NCBI GenBank assembly: GCA_964019425.1
Contig: OZ025835.1
Span: forward strand, 558,001-622,000
Direction: 5' to 3'
DNA length: 64,000 bases
Source: Flectonema sp. DT1601
Taxonomy: Eukaryota > Euglenozoa > Diplonemea > Diplonemida > Diplonemidae
Part shown: piece by piece, positions 10,701 to 19,858 of the stretch
How positions within the stretch are numbered: the first letter of the stretch is position 1
How the letters are laid out: every line of letters starts with the position of its first letter
Translations under genes and position numbers: made by a program
The notes under the pieces: model-generated
The model's input: the letters and a program-made list of their open reading frames with translations, nothing else
Told to the model about the DNA's origin: nothing
Database searches by the model: none

Positions 10701-13700
10701 TTAATTTCAACAAGTTTAACTTGTCATCCAAAATCAAGATTGCTTGTCAGTAACATAAACCACGGAGGTAATCATGAAATAGTAATTGAAGCTCGTACTG
10801 ACTGTGGTGTTAAGCTTCTCTTAGACGATTATCATTCAAGTGTCCCTTCAAATGAAAAACACTGTATTGTAATTGGAGCACAAACGACACTAGTACTGAA
10901 AGGCTTCTCAATTTATTGTAATAAACGAGTCATTGATTATATCTTGCCTGGTTCGGGTGAACTCAAGCTTGTAGATTGTGTAGTCTACTCTGATGTTAAG
11001 GAAGAGCCATCAGAATTAATAGCGACTGACGGTTCTGCTGAATGGAAACCTTATAAAATAAAAATAAAAACATCAAACAGCAATAGTACAATTCCGAATG
11101 ACTTTAAAATATCCTGGTCAACATGTGAATGGAGTTATGGCTGGGATGGTAAAGCTATCAACACTTCCTTGTTAATAAACCAGTTGAGGATCCTCTCACC
11201 AAGTGGAGCAAACATGCTCACAAAACACTTATCTCTGTCGTACAATACGACTATAACAAAAATAACTGAAAATTCATACACTGGAAACAGCCACTGTACT
11301 ATTGGAGCTCTCTCTTTAAGGACTGCTGGATATGAACTGTTGGAGTTCATGGATTCTATTTTATTAATATACGTCGCGTTCTATCCTCCTGAATCTCCTT
11401 TAGGATCGTTTTGGAAAGACCAACTGCAGGTTACTATTGACAGCGCAGTTCAAATTGCAGTCTGTGCTCCTGGTAGTGCCACCGCTTTTTCAAAGATTGT
11501 GATCGCGAATCAGTCTGACGATGATGATAATATTTCATTTTTAATCGACACTTCAGCTAATCCTCATGAAGCAGCAGCATGGTCAGTAACGATACCCGTA
11601 GTAGCCTCTGTTGATGTATGGGCTTCAAGACAGTGGTATCCAGTTCTTTATGCTTCAAATGCAACTCTTTCAATGGGTGAATTCCCAACTGGTATGCCTC
11701 GTGGATGTGGTCATTCAAAATCAACTTATTGTGATTTTAAATTCTCTGATGAGACTGTTCAAATTGTAGCATCTGAACAACTCTTATCGACTATTAAAAT
11801 GTTAGCTGGATCAGCTTCAAGTCCATCATCACAGAAAGGACTAACAAGAAGAAAAACACTTTTAGACACTACAACTGATGATAAACTGTCTTTAAAGAAT
11901 GTAACAACCATCGATAATGAGACAGGTCTAAGTGTATTACTGACTAGTATCATTGAAGAACCAGAACAGTCTGATAGTGACGATGAATTAGGGGGTGATC
12001 TGCGAGTTCTTACAGAAATCAGTGAGGAACCATCTGAAATAGTCCCACAATTAAACAAACAATCATGGGAGTTGATTTCTTCATCTGATATTGTGAAGGC
12101 AAACTCACGTATAGCGACCATCAGAAGAAAACCTGAAGACACTTCTATAAAACAATCACGAAGAGCACATGTACTGCCATCGTATATAGAAGTGTCTGGT
12201 ACGGTTGTTGGTGTTTGTGTGTTATCAAAAGTACCCTGCCTGACTCATAATAAAACTTGTATTTGGACAGGTATTTCTATTTATGGATCGTTAAGACTAT
12301 CTTTTGAACATGAGAAATGGACTCTTCTAAACATAACTGATCAAACAGTTATCACGTCAAGTAGAATTCATGATGAGTTTTTATCCCCGACATCAGAGTC
12401 ACTCACTTGGTGTGATGCTAGTCAAAGTGTTGTTGAATTGTCAATGAAAACGTTGTACTTAACAGAGGCTTCTATTAACTTCAGAATATTCGCATTCTGT
12501 AAAACGAATTATAAATTTGTTACGGATGATGAAAATGCCTTTGATACCCTTAATGAATTCATAACAACACTTCATCAGAGACATATCCCTATTGATGTTA
12601 TTCTTCACTGCAAGTCTCAAACTCTATCGATACCAGTTTCTGAATGGTCTGGATACGATCCTCCAGGGATGACTAGATTCTTATTAAAACAATTCTTTGA
12701 AAAGTATGATGTGGAATCACTACCAAAACTCGACTTGTACACAGACTGTGTCACTGCAAGACAAGCAGACAGAACTGAAATGATCACAAAATTATGTAGA
12801 AAATGGTCAGTTGATCAACAGAAATGGTCGGGTGATTATCCAACAGAATTCAGAGTTGACGACAACCTACTAACAGGACAACAGTTTGAATCTCCCACTC
12901 TAAAAGCTGATTTAAAAACAGCAGCTGCAACCGAAGATACCGTCGGAAGCTTAGCAGCCTGGGCGATGGGCGAAGGCATCGCCGAGGATCAAATATTTTC
13001 AAATCAAAATCAACGTGAAAGCTTCACGACACCCCCAAGTACTCCGAGTAAAATATTTAATTATCAAGAAGAAGATTTAACATTTGATGACTGGGTTGAG
13101 ATAAACACAATCGATGATAACTTCAAAAACACATTACAATGTAGCTCACCAACAAAACCACTACACATGTACATTGCTGAAGATGAAGTTGCTGATTGTT
13201 CAGTAATCCCATTGTTCATCTCACCTAGCAGTCATCGTAGAGCATGTGTTACAGGACCTCTGAAATTACATAATTGTTGTGGTGATCTTATAATTGAAAT
13301 TAGATGCGAGTCTGCTCAGTCATGTCCTCGCTCAAGAGGAGAATCATTTCCTTTGAGATGTACTCCGAGGTCGATGAAGTTTGTACCGATTCCAGCATTG
13401 AGGGATTGCGGTTCGAATTTTAAATTTCAATTTAAAATATCAAAACTATCTGACCAGCAATCTGGTACTGCTCCAGTACGAAAACGAGCAGCATCCGCAT
13501 TTAAGAAATCTGAGATTGAAGATGCAGTTGTCTCTTGGTCTGATCCTACAGACTTATCACAACTATCGAGTGGTAACTTTATCTTAACAGACCTGTTTAC
13601 TAATCTATCAGTCATTGTATCATCAATCAGAAATCCAACAGAGTGTTATAACCAAGTCGTTGAAGTTCAATTCCTTCCGATGGTTAAAATTACAAATTCA

Positions 13701-16700
13701 CTTCCAATGCCTTGCACAGTTGGATTTTTAGAGCAAAGCAATTCACCTACTCCGCAAGGAACAACTGTTTTGGCACCGAAAATGACTTCAGTGGAATGCA
13801 ATGCTTCGTTTTTACAACTAGCTCTCTCAGATGGTTTATCACCACCTGAATCTCCGACGTCATCATCTTCACAAAGTCACGATATGATAAAGTTATCGCT
13901 GATGATGTGTTGTCCTATTTCAGATAAAGACAGAACCAGTAAGTTTATCAACCTGTCTACGAATGGTGATTCATCTTTGACGGAAGTCGTATACTTAGAA
14001 TCTGATGTGAGTGGATTACCAAAGCTACCCGTCACAATAACAATCAGTACTAATGAGAATGGAACTCTGATGGTGAAGCTGTCAGCTGAGGTTGTCGTCG
14101 TTAATGTAACTGGAAATAGTCAAATTGTAGCCGACGGTATTTGGGACCTCCCTCCAGGTGTTTACATTCCGTTTGAGAAACTTCCAAAAACAATAAATAA
14201 CGTTCCGATTCCAATAATAAACTCAAACTCAGTTCATCTACACCACTGTTCTGCTGCTGAGGACAATATTCAGTGTCATTTATCACATAGGAAAACTGAT
14301 CAGGGGGAAACGCTATTTATTGGATCTTGGTTAGCTTGTCATAACCTGCTTGCAGTTCCAATTTATATAAAGAAATCACGAGATCAGATTGTTTGTATTG
14401 ACGTTGGGTCAGTGCAGCTGTTGGAAGAACCTGCTAATTCAATTCAAGTAAGCTACTCTTCCGATGTGAGTGATTTTATGAATTTGTCAACTCCGTTATA
14501 TCCTGAAACACCATCACCTACTAATGTCGTAAAGAGAATGTCAGATACGTGGGTTGCTGTTAATTACATAAGAGAATTACCTTCTGAAACATTAACCGTG
14601 TCTGTTGGTGGAATACTTCCTTCACCAACCGTGACTATAACAAACTCAGGATGGTGGACTGTTCACGTCACTGATAGTAATTATGAATACCTTCTCGGAA
14701 AACTTCAAATACCACCTTTCTCATCGTTAGCTGTTCACATGCCGGAATCTATAAATAAACAAAGCCGTTCACTTCTCATAACAATACCAGAGCTTGACAT
14801 CACCAGTGTTGTTACTTTTGATTGTGATCTGAGAGCCGAAGGTATCAAATCAACCAACTCAAAAGATAAAATAGATATCTCTATTCGATACAAAGGAGGT
14901 AGAGGAGTGACAACACTCATTGAGCTATCAATACCAGAGATGCAGAATCGAAGACGAGCTCTTCTTGCGGACGCTGTAGCTGCTGTTGAGTATAAGGTTT
15001 CTTGTCCTAAAATAAATTTCATCACCCTGAGGAATACTGATGATATTACTTCTAGTATCCTTCAATGTTTTGCGATTAATCCTAAATTCATAGTAAGATT
15101 AGGATTGGATACGAGTGTTGAAACAGCTTCTATATCAGTAGAAGAACTACTACTCGATTCTTCCTTAGCGACGGAGTTAACAATTGAGTTATGTCGTGAG
15201 TACGCCGGGTCTTTCATATCTGAGAATGTTATAAAGCAAATAGCAGACACAACTCTACCATTAGCTTTCTCAAGGTCTTCTCTTACTGTGAATGACCTTC
15301 CATGTGTCGACACTGTTTGGAGATCACGTCAAGGTGTTAAAACACTCGCAGCTGCAATACGAGCTAACACAGACTCTGAAGTTTGTTTACTTGCTGTGGG
15401 TTTACTTGACGAACTCGCATCTGGTGGTAGCACCTCACTTGAAAAACTAACTCAAATGCAACTTACGAAAGAAGGGCTGAGAGACATTCAAAAGAATCCA
15501 ACAATAAGAAAGGCTGCGATAAAAATTATCAATGCTGGTTGTGAAATGAAATTCGGAGTATCGATCTTACCGTCGGGTGAAACTTCAGAAGTGAGCAGCT
15601 CAACAGCAAAGAAATTGTTGTCTGGAGCGATGCAATCTAAGATGGGAACTTCAGGTGTCGTTGTTAATGTTATTGCAAAGCATCTTCGTGTTAGAGAAAT
15701 CGCATCGTCAATACTTGCGAATGAACACAATCAGATGTTAGCAACAGATTCTCTTCAACATTTACTTCAAAGTGAGTCTCCTGACGAATTCGTTGCGAAC
15801 GCAACCGCCGCTGTGAAATCTGTTAAAGACATCGAACTCGAGGAAGCAATTTCTGAAGCAAAGAATGTACACTTAGATCTTCAGACGACTGTTGATGCAA
15901 TATATAACTTCGTTAATATATCTAACCCAGAGTCCAATAGACTACTAGCGTCAAAACTACAACAACTTGCACAACAAGACTCTATCGCTAGTCGTATTAA
16001 TTCCCTTTCGAATATCGTAACTAAAGTTGAGAACATGTCGAAGATGAAACCTGAAGAGGTAAAGTCACTCGCTGTCTCAAAGTTATCATCACTAGCTGAA
16101 GACCTGAAGTCTGGAACTACAACCACTTTCGGTGACCTCCATGGTGCTCAGGAAGTCCTGTCGTCGGTAATAGAAACTGGTCTGCAATCGGATAACATTA
16201 CTGCAATGGCATCACAGAAACTATCTTCCCTCACTCAAGGAAATAATACCTTAAGTGAGCTTCCTAGTGCAAGGGAAGCCCTGTCATCAGTTCTAGAAAC
16301 TGGATTGCAGTCAGAAAACATTGCGACGTTAGCTTCCGATCTTCTCAACCAAATCCCATCAGACGGCAATCCGACAGCAGTCCAGTCAGCACTCCAGGAG
16401 GCACAGAAGATGGTAGCGGATGGTACGCAACACTTTGATGCTTCTGAGTCACTTGAGTCAGCCAAGGCAACAGTTCAAAGCACTGCCGCAATGGCGAAGG
16501 AAATGTTGGGTGAGGGAGTAACTTCTGAATCACTTGAGTCAGTAGTTCAGACTGGCTTATCAAAGTCACAGCAGATGGTAGCGGATGGTACACAACACTT
16601 CGATGCTTCTGAATCACTTGAGTCAGCCAAGGCAACAGTTCAAAGCACTGCCGCAATGGCGAAGGAAATGTTGGGTGAGGGAGTAACTTCTGAATCACTT

Positions 16701-18284
16701 GAGTCAGCCAGGGCAACAGTTCAGACTGGTGTATCAAAGGCACAACAGATGGTAGCGGATGGTACACAACACTTTGATGCTTCTGAATCACTTGAGTCAG
16801 CCAAGGCAACAGTTCAAAGCACTGCCGCAATGGCGAAGGAAATGTTGGGTGAGGGAGTAACTTCTGAATCACTTGAGTCAGCCAGGGCAACAGTTCAGAC
16901 TGGTGTATCAAAGGCACAACAGATGGTAGCGGATGGTACACAACACTTTGATGCTTCTGAATCACTTGAGTCAGCCAAGGCAACAGTTCAAAGCACTGCC
17001 GCAATGGCGAAGGAAATGTTGGGTGAGGGAGTAACTTCTGAATCACTTGAGTCAGCCAAGGCAACAGTTCAAAGCACTGCCGCAATGGCGAAGGAAATGT
17101 TGGGTGAGGGAGTAACTTCTGAATCACTTGAGTCAGCCAAGGCAGCAGTTCAGACTGGTGTATCAAAGGCACAACAGATGGTAGCGGATGGTACACAACA
17201 CTTTGATGCTTCTGAATCACTTGAGTCAGCCAAGGCAACAGTTCAAAGCACTGCCGCAATGGCGAAGGAAATGTTGGGTGAGGGAGTAACTTCTGAATCA
17301 CTTGAGTCAGCCAGGGCAACAGTTCAGACTGGTGTATCAAAGGCACAACAGATGGTAGCGGATGGTACACAACACTTTGATGCTTCTGAATCACTTGAGT
17401 CAGCCAAGGCAGCAGTTCAGACTGGTGTATCAAAGGCACAACAGATGGTAGCGGATGGTACACAACACTTTGATGCTTCTGAATCACTTGAGTCAGCCAA
17501 GGCAGCAGTTCAGACTGGTGTATCAAAGGCACAACAGATGGTAGCGGATGGTACACAACACTTTGATGCTTCTGAATCACTTGAGTCAGCCAAGGCAGCA
17601 GTTCAGACTGGTGTATCAAAGGCACAACAGATGGTAGCGGATGGTACACAACACTTTGATGCTTCTGAATCACTTGAGTCAGCCAAGGCAGCAGTTCAGA
17701 CTGGTGTATCAAAGGCACAACAGATGGTAGCGGATGGTACACAACACTTTGATGCTTCTGAATCACTTGAGTCAGCCAAGGCAGCAGTTCAGACTGGTGT
17801 ATCAAAGGCACAACAGATGGTAGCGGATGGTACACAACACTTTGATGCTTCTGAATCACTTGAGTCAGCCAAGGCAACAGTTCAAAGCACTGCCGCAATG
17901 GCGAAGGAAATGTTGGGTGAGGGAGTAACTTCTGAATCACTTGAGTCAGCCAAGGCAGCAGTTCAGACTGGTGTATCAAAGGCACAACAGATGGTAGCGG
18001 ATGGTACACAACACTTTGATGCTTCTGAATCACTTGAGTCAGCCAAGGCAGCAGTTCAGACTGGTGTATCAAAGGCACAACAGATGGTAGCGGATGGTAC
18101 ACAACACTTTGATGCTTCTGAGTCACTTGAGTCAGCTAGGGCAACAGTTCAAAGCACTGCCGCAATGGCGAAGGAAATGTTGGGTGAGGGAGTAACTTCT
18201 GAATCACTTGAGTCAGCCAAGGCAACAGTTCAGGCTGGCGCAGAACAGGCGAAACAGATTGTGATTGAAGGAATGGGAAAGTAA
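7728..18284 (+). CDS. VPS13/chorein-family bridge-like lipid transfer protein with repeat C-terminus
   Basis: A single 3,518-residue open frame. Residues 8-95 match the chorein_N entry of VPS13: LLSGYVEG, then I-GDLVL-N-IK, SFDLPFDVE-G-V-KLTLKVPW and a LLVDGISLL strand. VPS13 proteins form long hydrophobic grooves that move lipids between membranes at contact sites. The middle is beta-rich, and residues about 1980-2380 hold ITNSLPMPC- and ITNSGWW-type units resembling the VPS13 adaptor-binding region. Residues about 2460-2880 look alpha-helical and armadillo-like. The usual ATG2_C/PH end is not seen. Instead residues about 2887-3510 are a tandem repeat of two helical modules. The ATG at 7728 follows an AG at 7685; Met8 is an alternative start. 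The repeats leave the minus strand open as well, but that frame is a shadow. Confidence 0.9.
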   Translation: MNAFTANMVSRLLSGYVEGITKEMLDVNIFSGDLVLTNAKIKKAALESFDLPFDVERGVVKKLTLKVPWAHIKTRHAQLLVDGISLLAKPRDPCSRTWSAEEENKRLQDVKSQRLAAFEDMRASKEGRSGGAGWSAKLVELVVSNLKVEIKNVHMCFEDNSPQTSPYLIGVKWDKLNLEPTNGEWIPMLLTELMSTINKLAVLTNLSVYISSLPIGSKSKTDSEWDSFLTDSSNVIENNRVLGPLSVDVKINQLTNVGLADENKIGEPLIESITSANDIKFILTKPQYDVILRLVQLLTNFSVVWQYALLRPSEPILTSPRKWWKYAIKCAVKSIRQSHIDPDKMKEGKRKVREEYISLWHGFVASGRKKTLLTSSQDKILSMYEKGLPALELISYRVVAYRMLDAERKKDKKKTVAKESGWFSKLRRKTSKKASIIKGYADLATSSETIKQYSQSKTSSHRKQYAIDVAAFSGDLINDDGVCLSTITIEGLNANITDTRYDTTIITRVSNITLRDTATPNVVWETILGSETTSKSTLSLLSCCYAFNKPAAKLDACRDLVSDTYFTIQATRPVRLVLNRHYLAALTEYMHPPKGWKLLQSGLTVGSSEVRDSPRPVGSELRQKKNRDLPHDILTALDDFQTTEIRVIAAGPLVIIPQDCTASESLAVIADLGQLRIGSRLHHAERNVMRKRAQQNASEKDDTHEWWDLALRGMKCSIRPCKDGVLLPSSFGTEMLYDTGVHVAFGRSLIPSRLDIPLVLTRGKVGPEVKMQFTHSNMFIINQVVFEISQVLYDITVRNTSYDETPSQPASPSPKSTTSSGIETPLAAVIELETDTFCLELALKPSGGAIEQPACVFQVSGLRTVYSVPREGFTTVEGYSSTYQIIAHNKLQVPTTVIGSAQNGKLSSNQNIKEETLLFSFTTDESNMLFTLDLGQSAFDPVPDALKEFMRFFAPYCVGIPVSEDEVSSGGEVFGADSNLKGDLFIQGNCSLISTSLTCHPKSRLLVSNINHGGNHEIVIEARTDCGVKLLLDDYHSSVPSNEKHCIVIGAQTTLVLKGFSIYCNKRVIDYILPGSGELKLVDCVVYSDVKEEPSELIATDGSAEWKPYKIKIKTSNSNSTIPNDFKISWSTCEWSYGWDGKAINTSLLINQLRILSPSGANMLTKHLSLSYNTTITKITENSYTGNSHCTIGALSLRTAGYELLEFMDSILLIYVAFYPPESPLGSFWKDQLQVTIDSAVQIAVCAPGSATAFSKIVIANQSDDDDNISFLIDTSANPHEAAAWSVTIPVVASVDVWASRQWYPVLYASNATLSMGEFPTGMPRGCGHSKSTYCDFKFSDETVQIVASEQLLSTIKMLAGSASSPSSQKGLTRRKTLLDTTTDDKLSLKNVTTIDNETGLSVLLTSIIEEPEQSDSDDELGGDLRVLTEISEEPSEIVPQLNKQSWELISSSDIVKANSRIATIRRKPEDTSIKQSRRAHVLPSYIEVSGTVVGVCVLSKVPCLTHNKTCIWTGISIYGSLRLSFEHEKWTLLNITDQTVITSSRIHDEFLSPTSESLTWCDASQSVVELSMKTLYLTEASINFRIFAFCKTNYKFVTDDENAFDTLNEFITTLHQRHIPIDVILHCKSQTLSIPVSEWSGYDPPGMTRFLLKQFFEKYDVESLPKLDLYTDCVTARQADRTEMITKLCRKWSVDQQKWSGDYPTEFRVDDNLLTGQQFESPTLKADLKTAAATEDTVGSLAAWAMGEGIAEDQIFSNQNQRESFTTPPSTPSKIFNYQEEDLTFDDWVEINTIDDNFKNTLQCSSPTKPLHMYIAEDEVADCSVIPLFISPSSHRRACVTGPLKLHNCCGDLIIEIRCESAQSCPRSRGESFPLRCTPRSMKFVPIPALRDCGSNFKFQFKISKLSDQQSGTAPVRKRAASAFKKSEIEDAVVSWSDPTDLSQLSSGNFILTDLFTNLSVIVSSIRNPTECYNQVVEVQFLPMVKITNSLPMPCTVGFLEQSNSPTPQGTTVLAPKMTSVECNASFLQLALSDGLSPPESPTSSSSQSHDMIKLSLMMCCPISDKDRTSKFINLSTNGDSSLTEVVYLESDVSGLPKLPVTITISTNENGTLMVKLSAEVVVVNVTGNSQIVADGIWDLPPGVYIPFEKLPKTINNVPIPIINSNSVHLHHCSAAEDNIQCHLSHRKTDQGETLFIGSWLACHNLLAVPIYIKKSRDQIVCIDVGSVQLLEEPANSIQVSYSSDVSDFMNLSTPLYPETPSPTNVVKRMSDTWVAVNYIRELPSETLTVSVGGILPSPTVTITNSGWWTVHVTDSNYEYLLGKLQIPPFSSLAVHMPESINKQSRSLLITIPELDITSVVTFDCDLRAEGIKSTNSKDKIDISIRYKGGRGVTTLIELSIPEMQNRRRALLADAVAAVEYKVSCPKINFITLRNTDDITSSILQCFAINPKFIVRLGLDTSVETASISVEELLLDSSLATELTIELCREYAGSFISENVIKQIADTTLPLAFSRSSLTVNDLPCVDTVWRSRQGVKTLAAAIRANTDSEVCLLAVGLLDELASGGSTSLEKLTQMQLTKEGLRDIQKNPTIRKAAIKIINAGCEMKFGVSILPSGETSEVSSSTAKKLLSGAMQSKMGTSGVVVNVIAKHLRVREIASSILANEHNQMLATDSLQHLLQSESPDEFVANATAAVKSVKDIELEEAISEAKNVHLDLQTTVDAIYNFVNISNPESNRLLASKLQQLAQQDSIASRINSLSNIVTKVENMSKMKPEEVKSLAVSKLSSLAEDLKSGTTTTFGDLHGAQEVLSSVIETGLQSDNITAMASQKLSSLTQGNNTLSELPSAREALSSVLETGLQSENIATLASDLLNQIPSDGNPTAVQSALQEAQKMVADGTQHFDASESLESAKATVQSTAAMAKEMLGEGVTSESLESVVQTGLSKSQQMVADGTQHFDASESLESAKATVQSTAAMAKEMLGEGVTSESLESARATVQTGVSKAQQMVADGTQHFDASESLESAKATVQSTAAMAKEMLGEGVTSESLESARATVQTGVSKAQQMVADGTQHFDASESLESAKATVQSTAAMAKEMLGEGVTSESLESAKATVQSTAAMAKEMLGEGVTSESLESAKAAVQTGVSKAQQMVADGTQHFDASESLESAKATVQSTAAMAKEMLGEGVTSESLESARATVQTGVSKAQQMVADGTQHFDASESLESAKAAVQTGVSKAQQMVADGTQHFDASESLESAKAAVQTGVSKAQQMVADGTQHFDASESLESAKAAVQTGVSKAQQMVADGTQHFDASESLESAKAAVQTGVSKAQQMVADGTQHFDASESLESAKAAVQTGVSKAQQMVADGTQHFDASESLESAKATVQSTAAMAKEMLGEGVTSESLESAKAAVQTGVSKAQQMVADGTQHFDASESLESAKAAVQTGVSKAQQMVADGTQHFDASESLESARATVQSTAAMAKEMLGEGVTSESLESAKATVQAGAEQAKQIVIEGMGK
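16390..18250 (+). repeat. Intragenic tandem array of 81 bp and 93 bp modules
   Basis: Two protein modules alternate irregularly. The A module is 27 residues (core VQSTAAMAKEMLGEGVTSES) and the B module is 31 residues (core VQTGVSKAQQMVADG, then QHFDASESLES). I count about 8 A and 13 B units, including five B units in a row at about 17,390-17,860. Units are almost identical at DNA level, with an AAG/AGG and an ACA/GCA variant marking sub-lineages. This fits recent unequal exchange. The modules read as amphipathic helices. Confidence 0.9.
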
Positions 18285-18871
18285 TACACAACTGCTACCT
18301 GTGTTTCGTTCATCAATTTAATTCTATAATCCCATGGGAGTGACTTATTCTAAACATTACTATGAAGTTTACAGCTGACTGTTTGTTTCTGTCTGCCAAC
18401 CTTGATTAGGCACTGATGTATTGGAAAAAGACATCATTGGTGTCTGACAAATAAAAATTAAAATGTTTCACTCACCGACTTGGTGAGATCAGATGAGCAT
18501 AGAAAATCTTCAAAAAAAAAAAAAAAATAAAAACATAAAAAAAAAATTTAACTCGCATTATCCTCCATACACCAAACCCCCCTTCCAAGAAATGATATTT
18601 TTACCGTTTTTCTGCGGCGGTAAAACATTTGATTTGCCGGTTGCCTTCCAGCTGACTAGCTGGCTTTGCAAGCTCACTTCATTGCTGCAAAATTCGTTTC
18701 GTTAACTATTCACCAACATCAAAAGTGTTAACTCCATATTCTCAGGTGTTATTTCAAAATAAATGTGAACGATGATACGATTATGCTGTTTATTAATAAT
18801 AAAATTAGACCTGTTTTTCTTTTTAATATCTTTTATAAACCAAACAGAAAAAACAGCCATCTAATAATAAG
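18285..18871. other. Intergenic region with a three-hairpin cluster
   Basis: No coding gene. It holds a poly-A stretch (about 18,511-18,547) and then three adjacent stem-loops between 18,599 and 18,691. It ends in AAACAG (AG at 18,846-18,847), 24 bases before the next ATG. Confidence 0.5.
18599..18691 (+). other. Cluster of three adjacent stem-loops
   Basis: Hairpin 1: TTTTACCG (18,599-18,606) pairs with CGGTAAAA (18,618-18,625). Hairpin 2: CCAGCT (18,648-18,653) pairs with AGCTGG (18,658-18,663) around a four-base loop. Hairpin 3: TTTGCA (18,665-18,670) pairs with TGCAAA (18,686-18,691), with two more pairs after a bulge. It could be a structured 3' UTR of the VPS13-like mRNA or a small RNA; no known RNA family is recognised. 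Confidence 0.35.
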
Positions 18872-19483
18872 ATGACGGCTGTTAAAGAGGACGGCGTCGG
18901 CATTGGTAATGAGCTCCAGAAGAGTGCTGCGTCGGCTAAGAAAGTTGCAGCCAAATCCCATGAAAGAATTTTCGTAGAACGACTACAGCATTCAATCAAA
19001 GGTTTGGAAAGTGGATATGCTTATGGTACAAACATAGAAGAAAAAAAAACAAAACAATCAGTAGCAAAAGCTTTGGAAAAAAAAATAAATGAACAATCCA
19101 ATAATAAAAGACAATTCTACACTCACGGTAAATTAATGAAAGCTGACACTACAGGTGATTGGAATTGGGTCAACAAACCTCCTCCACCAAAGGCATCTGG
19201 AAATACTCGTTCATTTCCCCTTAAGAATCCACTACCACATGGCACTCTTACTAAAGATAAAGCATACTTTCTAAATAATAGTTCTCACCAACAGTTAGAT
19301 AGCGAGACTGATTGTCCTAAGATAGAATTAATTTTTAAAGGACATTCTGGCAGAGAATCACCTAATCGAGAAGCAAGGAAACATTATGTACCACGATATG
19401 CAACAGAAACGGTTTTACGATCGGGGAAAGAAAATAAGAATAGATCTCTTCAGAGATGGATGTCACAGTCGCAGGTTATGTAA
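18872..19483 (+). CDS. Unknown basic protein, 203 residues
   Basis: Not recognised. The N-terminal third is helical and charged (ELQKSAASAKKVAAKSHERI, then ERLQHSIKGLE). The middle has an aromatic, proline-rich stretch (GDWNWVNKPPPPKA). The C-terminus is basic and Ser/Asn/Arg-rich. There is no signal peptide and no membrane segment, so it is probably cytosolic, cytoskeletal or nuclear. Conservation cannot be judged from this sequence alone. Codon use matches the neighbouring A/T-ending genes and the frame is uninterrupted, which argues that it is real. The ATG follows an A-rich leader with two CAG sites (18,847 and 18,856). Confidence 0.7.
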   Translation: MTAVKEDGVGIGNELQKSAASAKKVAAKSHERIFVERLQHSIKGLESGYAYGTNIEEKKTKQSVAKALEKKINEQSNNKRQFYTHGKLMKADTTGDWNWVNKPPPPKASGNTRSFPLKNPLPHGTLTKDKAYFLNNSSHQQLDSETDCPKIELIFKGHSGRESPNREARKHYVPRYATETVLRSGKENKNRSLQRWMSQSQVM

Positions 19484-19858
19484 ATAAAAAAAACTTTTTG
19501 TTACTAATTAACAGAACTGTCGGTAAAGACGCTGTACTTTGTATTGTAGTATATTACTTGTTGAAGTCTGAGCTTTGTTGTTTTTATTATTATTCTTTTT
19601 TCATCAGAGTTTGAGAGACTTTAAAAAAAAAGTATCACTCTCTTAAGAATTCATAACTAAGTGATTCTCTCCTAATAAATATGCCCACCCTTCGGTAACA
19701 TGTTGCGCTCAACCATGCTCACGTGGCCTCCAGTGTCATTACAGTCAAGATAATCTGAGAGATTGTTGTTCCTATGAGTTTGATAATCAAGTATTAATTT
19801 ACCCCCCTCCTTCAATCAGAGTCCAGAATAACTGTAGTTATTCATTCACACGATAAAG
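19484..19858. other. Short intergenic region
   Basis: Nothing recognisable apart from A/T-rich 3' UTR-like sequence. It ends in a C/T-rich tract and ATCAG (AG at 19,818-19,819), 39 bases before the next ATG. Confidence 0.5.

Noticed and set aside
16345-18126. 593-codon open frame on the minus strand with a Pro/Leu/His-rich repeat product
   Set aside because: It is the antisense of the tandem repeats in the VPS13-like gene; a stop-free unit copied many times stays open on both strands. The sense frame continues a 2,880-residue conserved protein.
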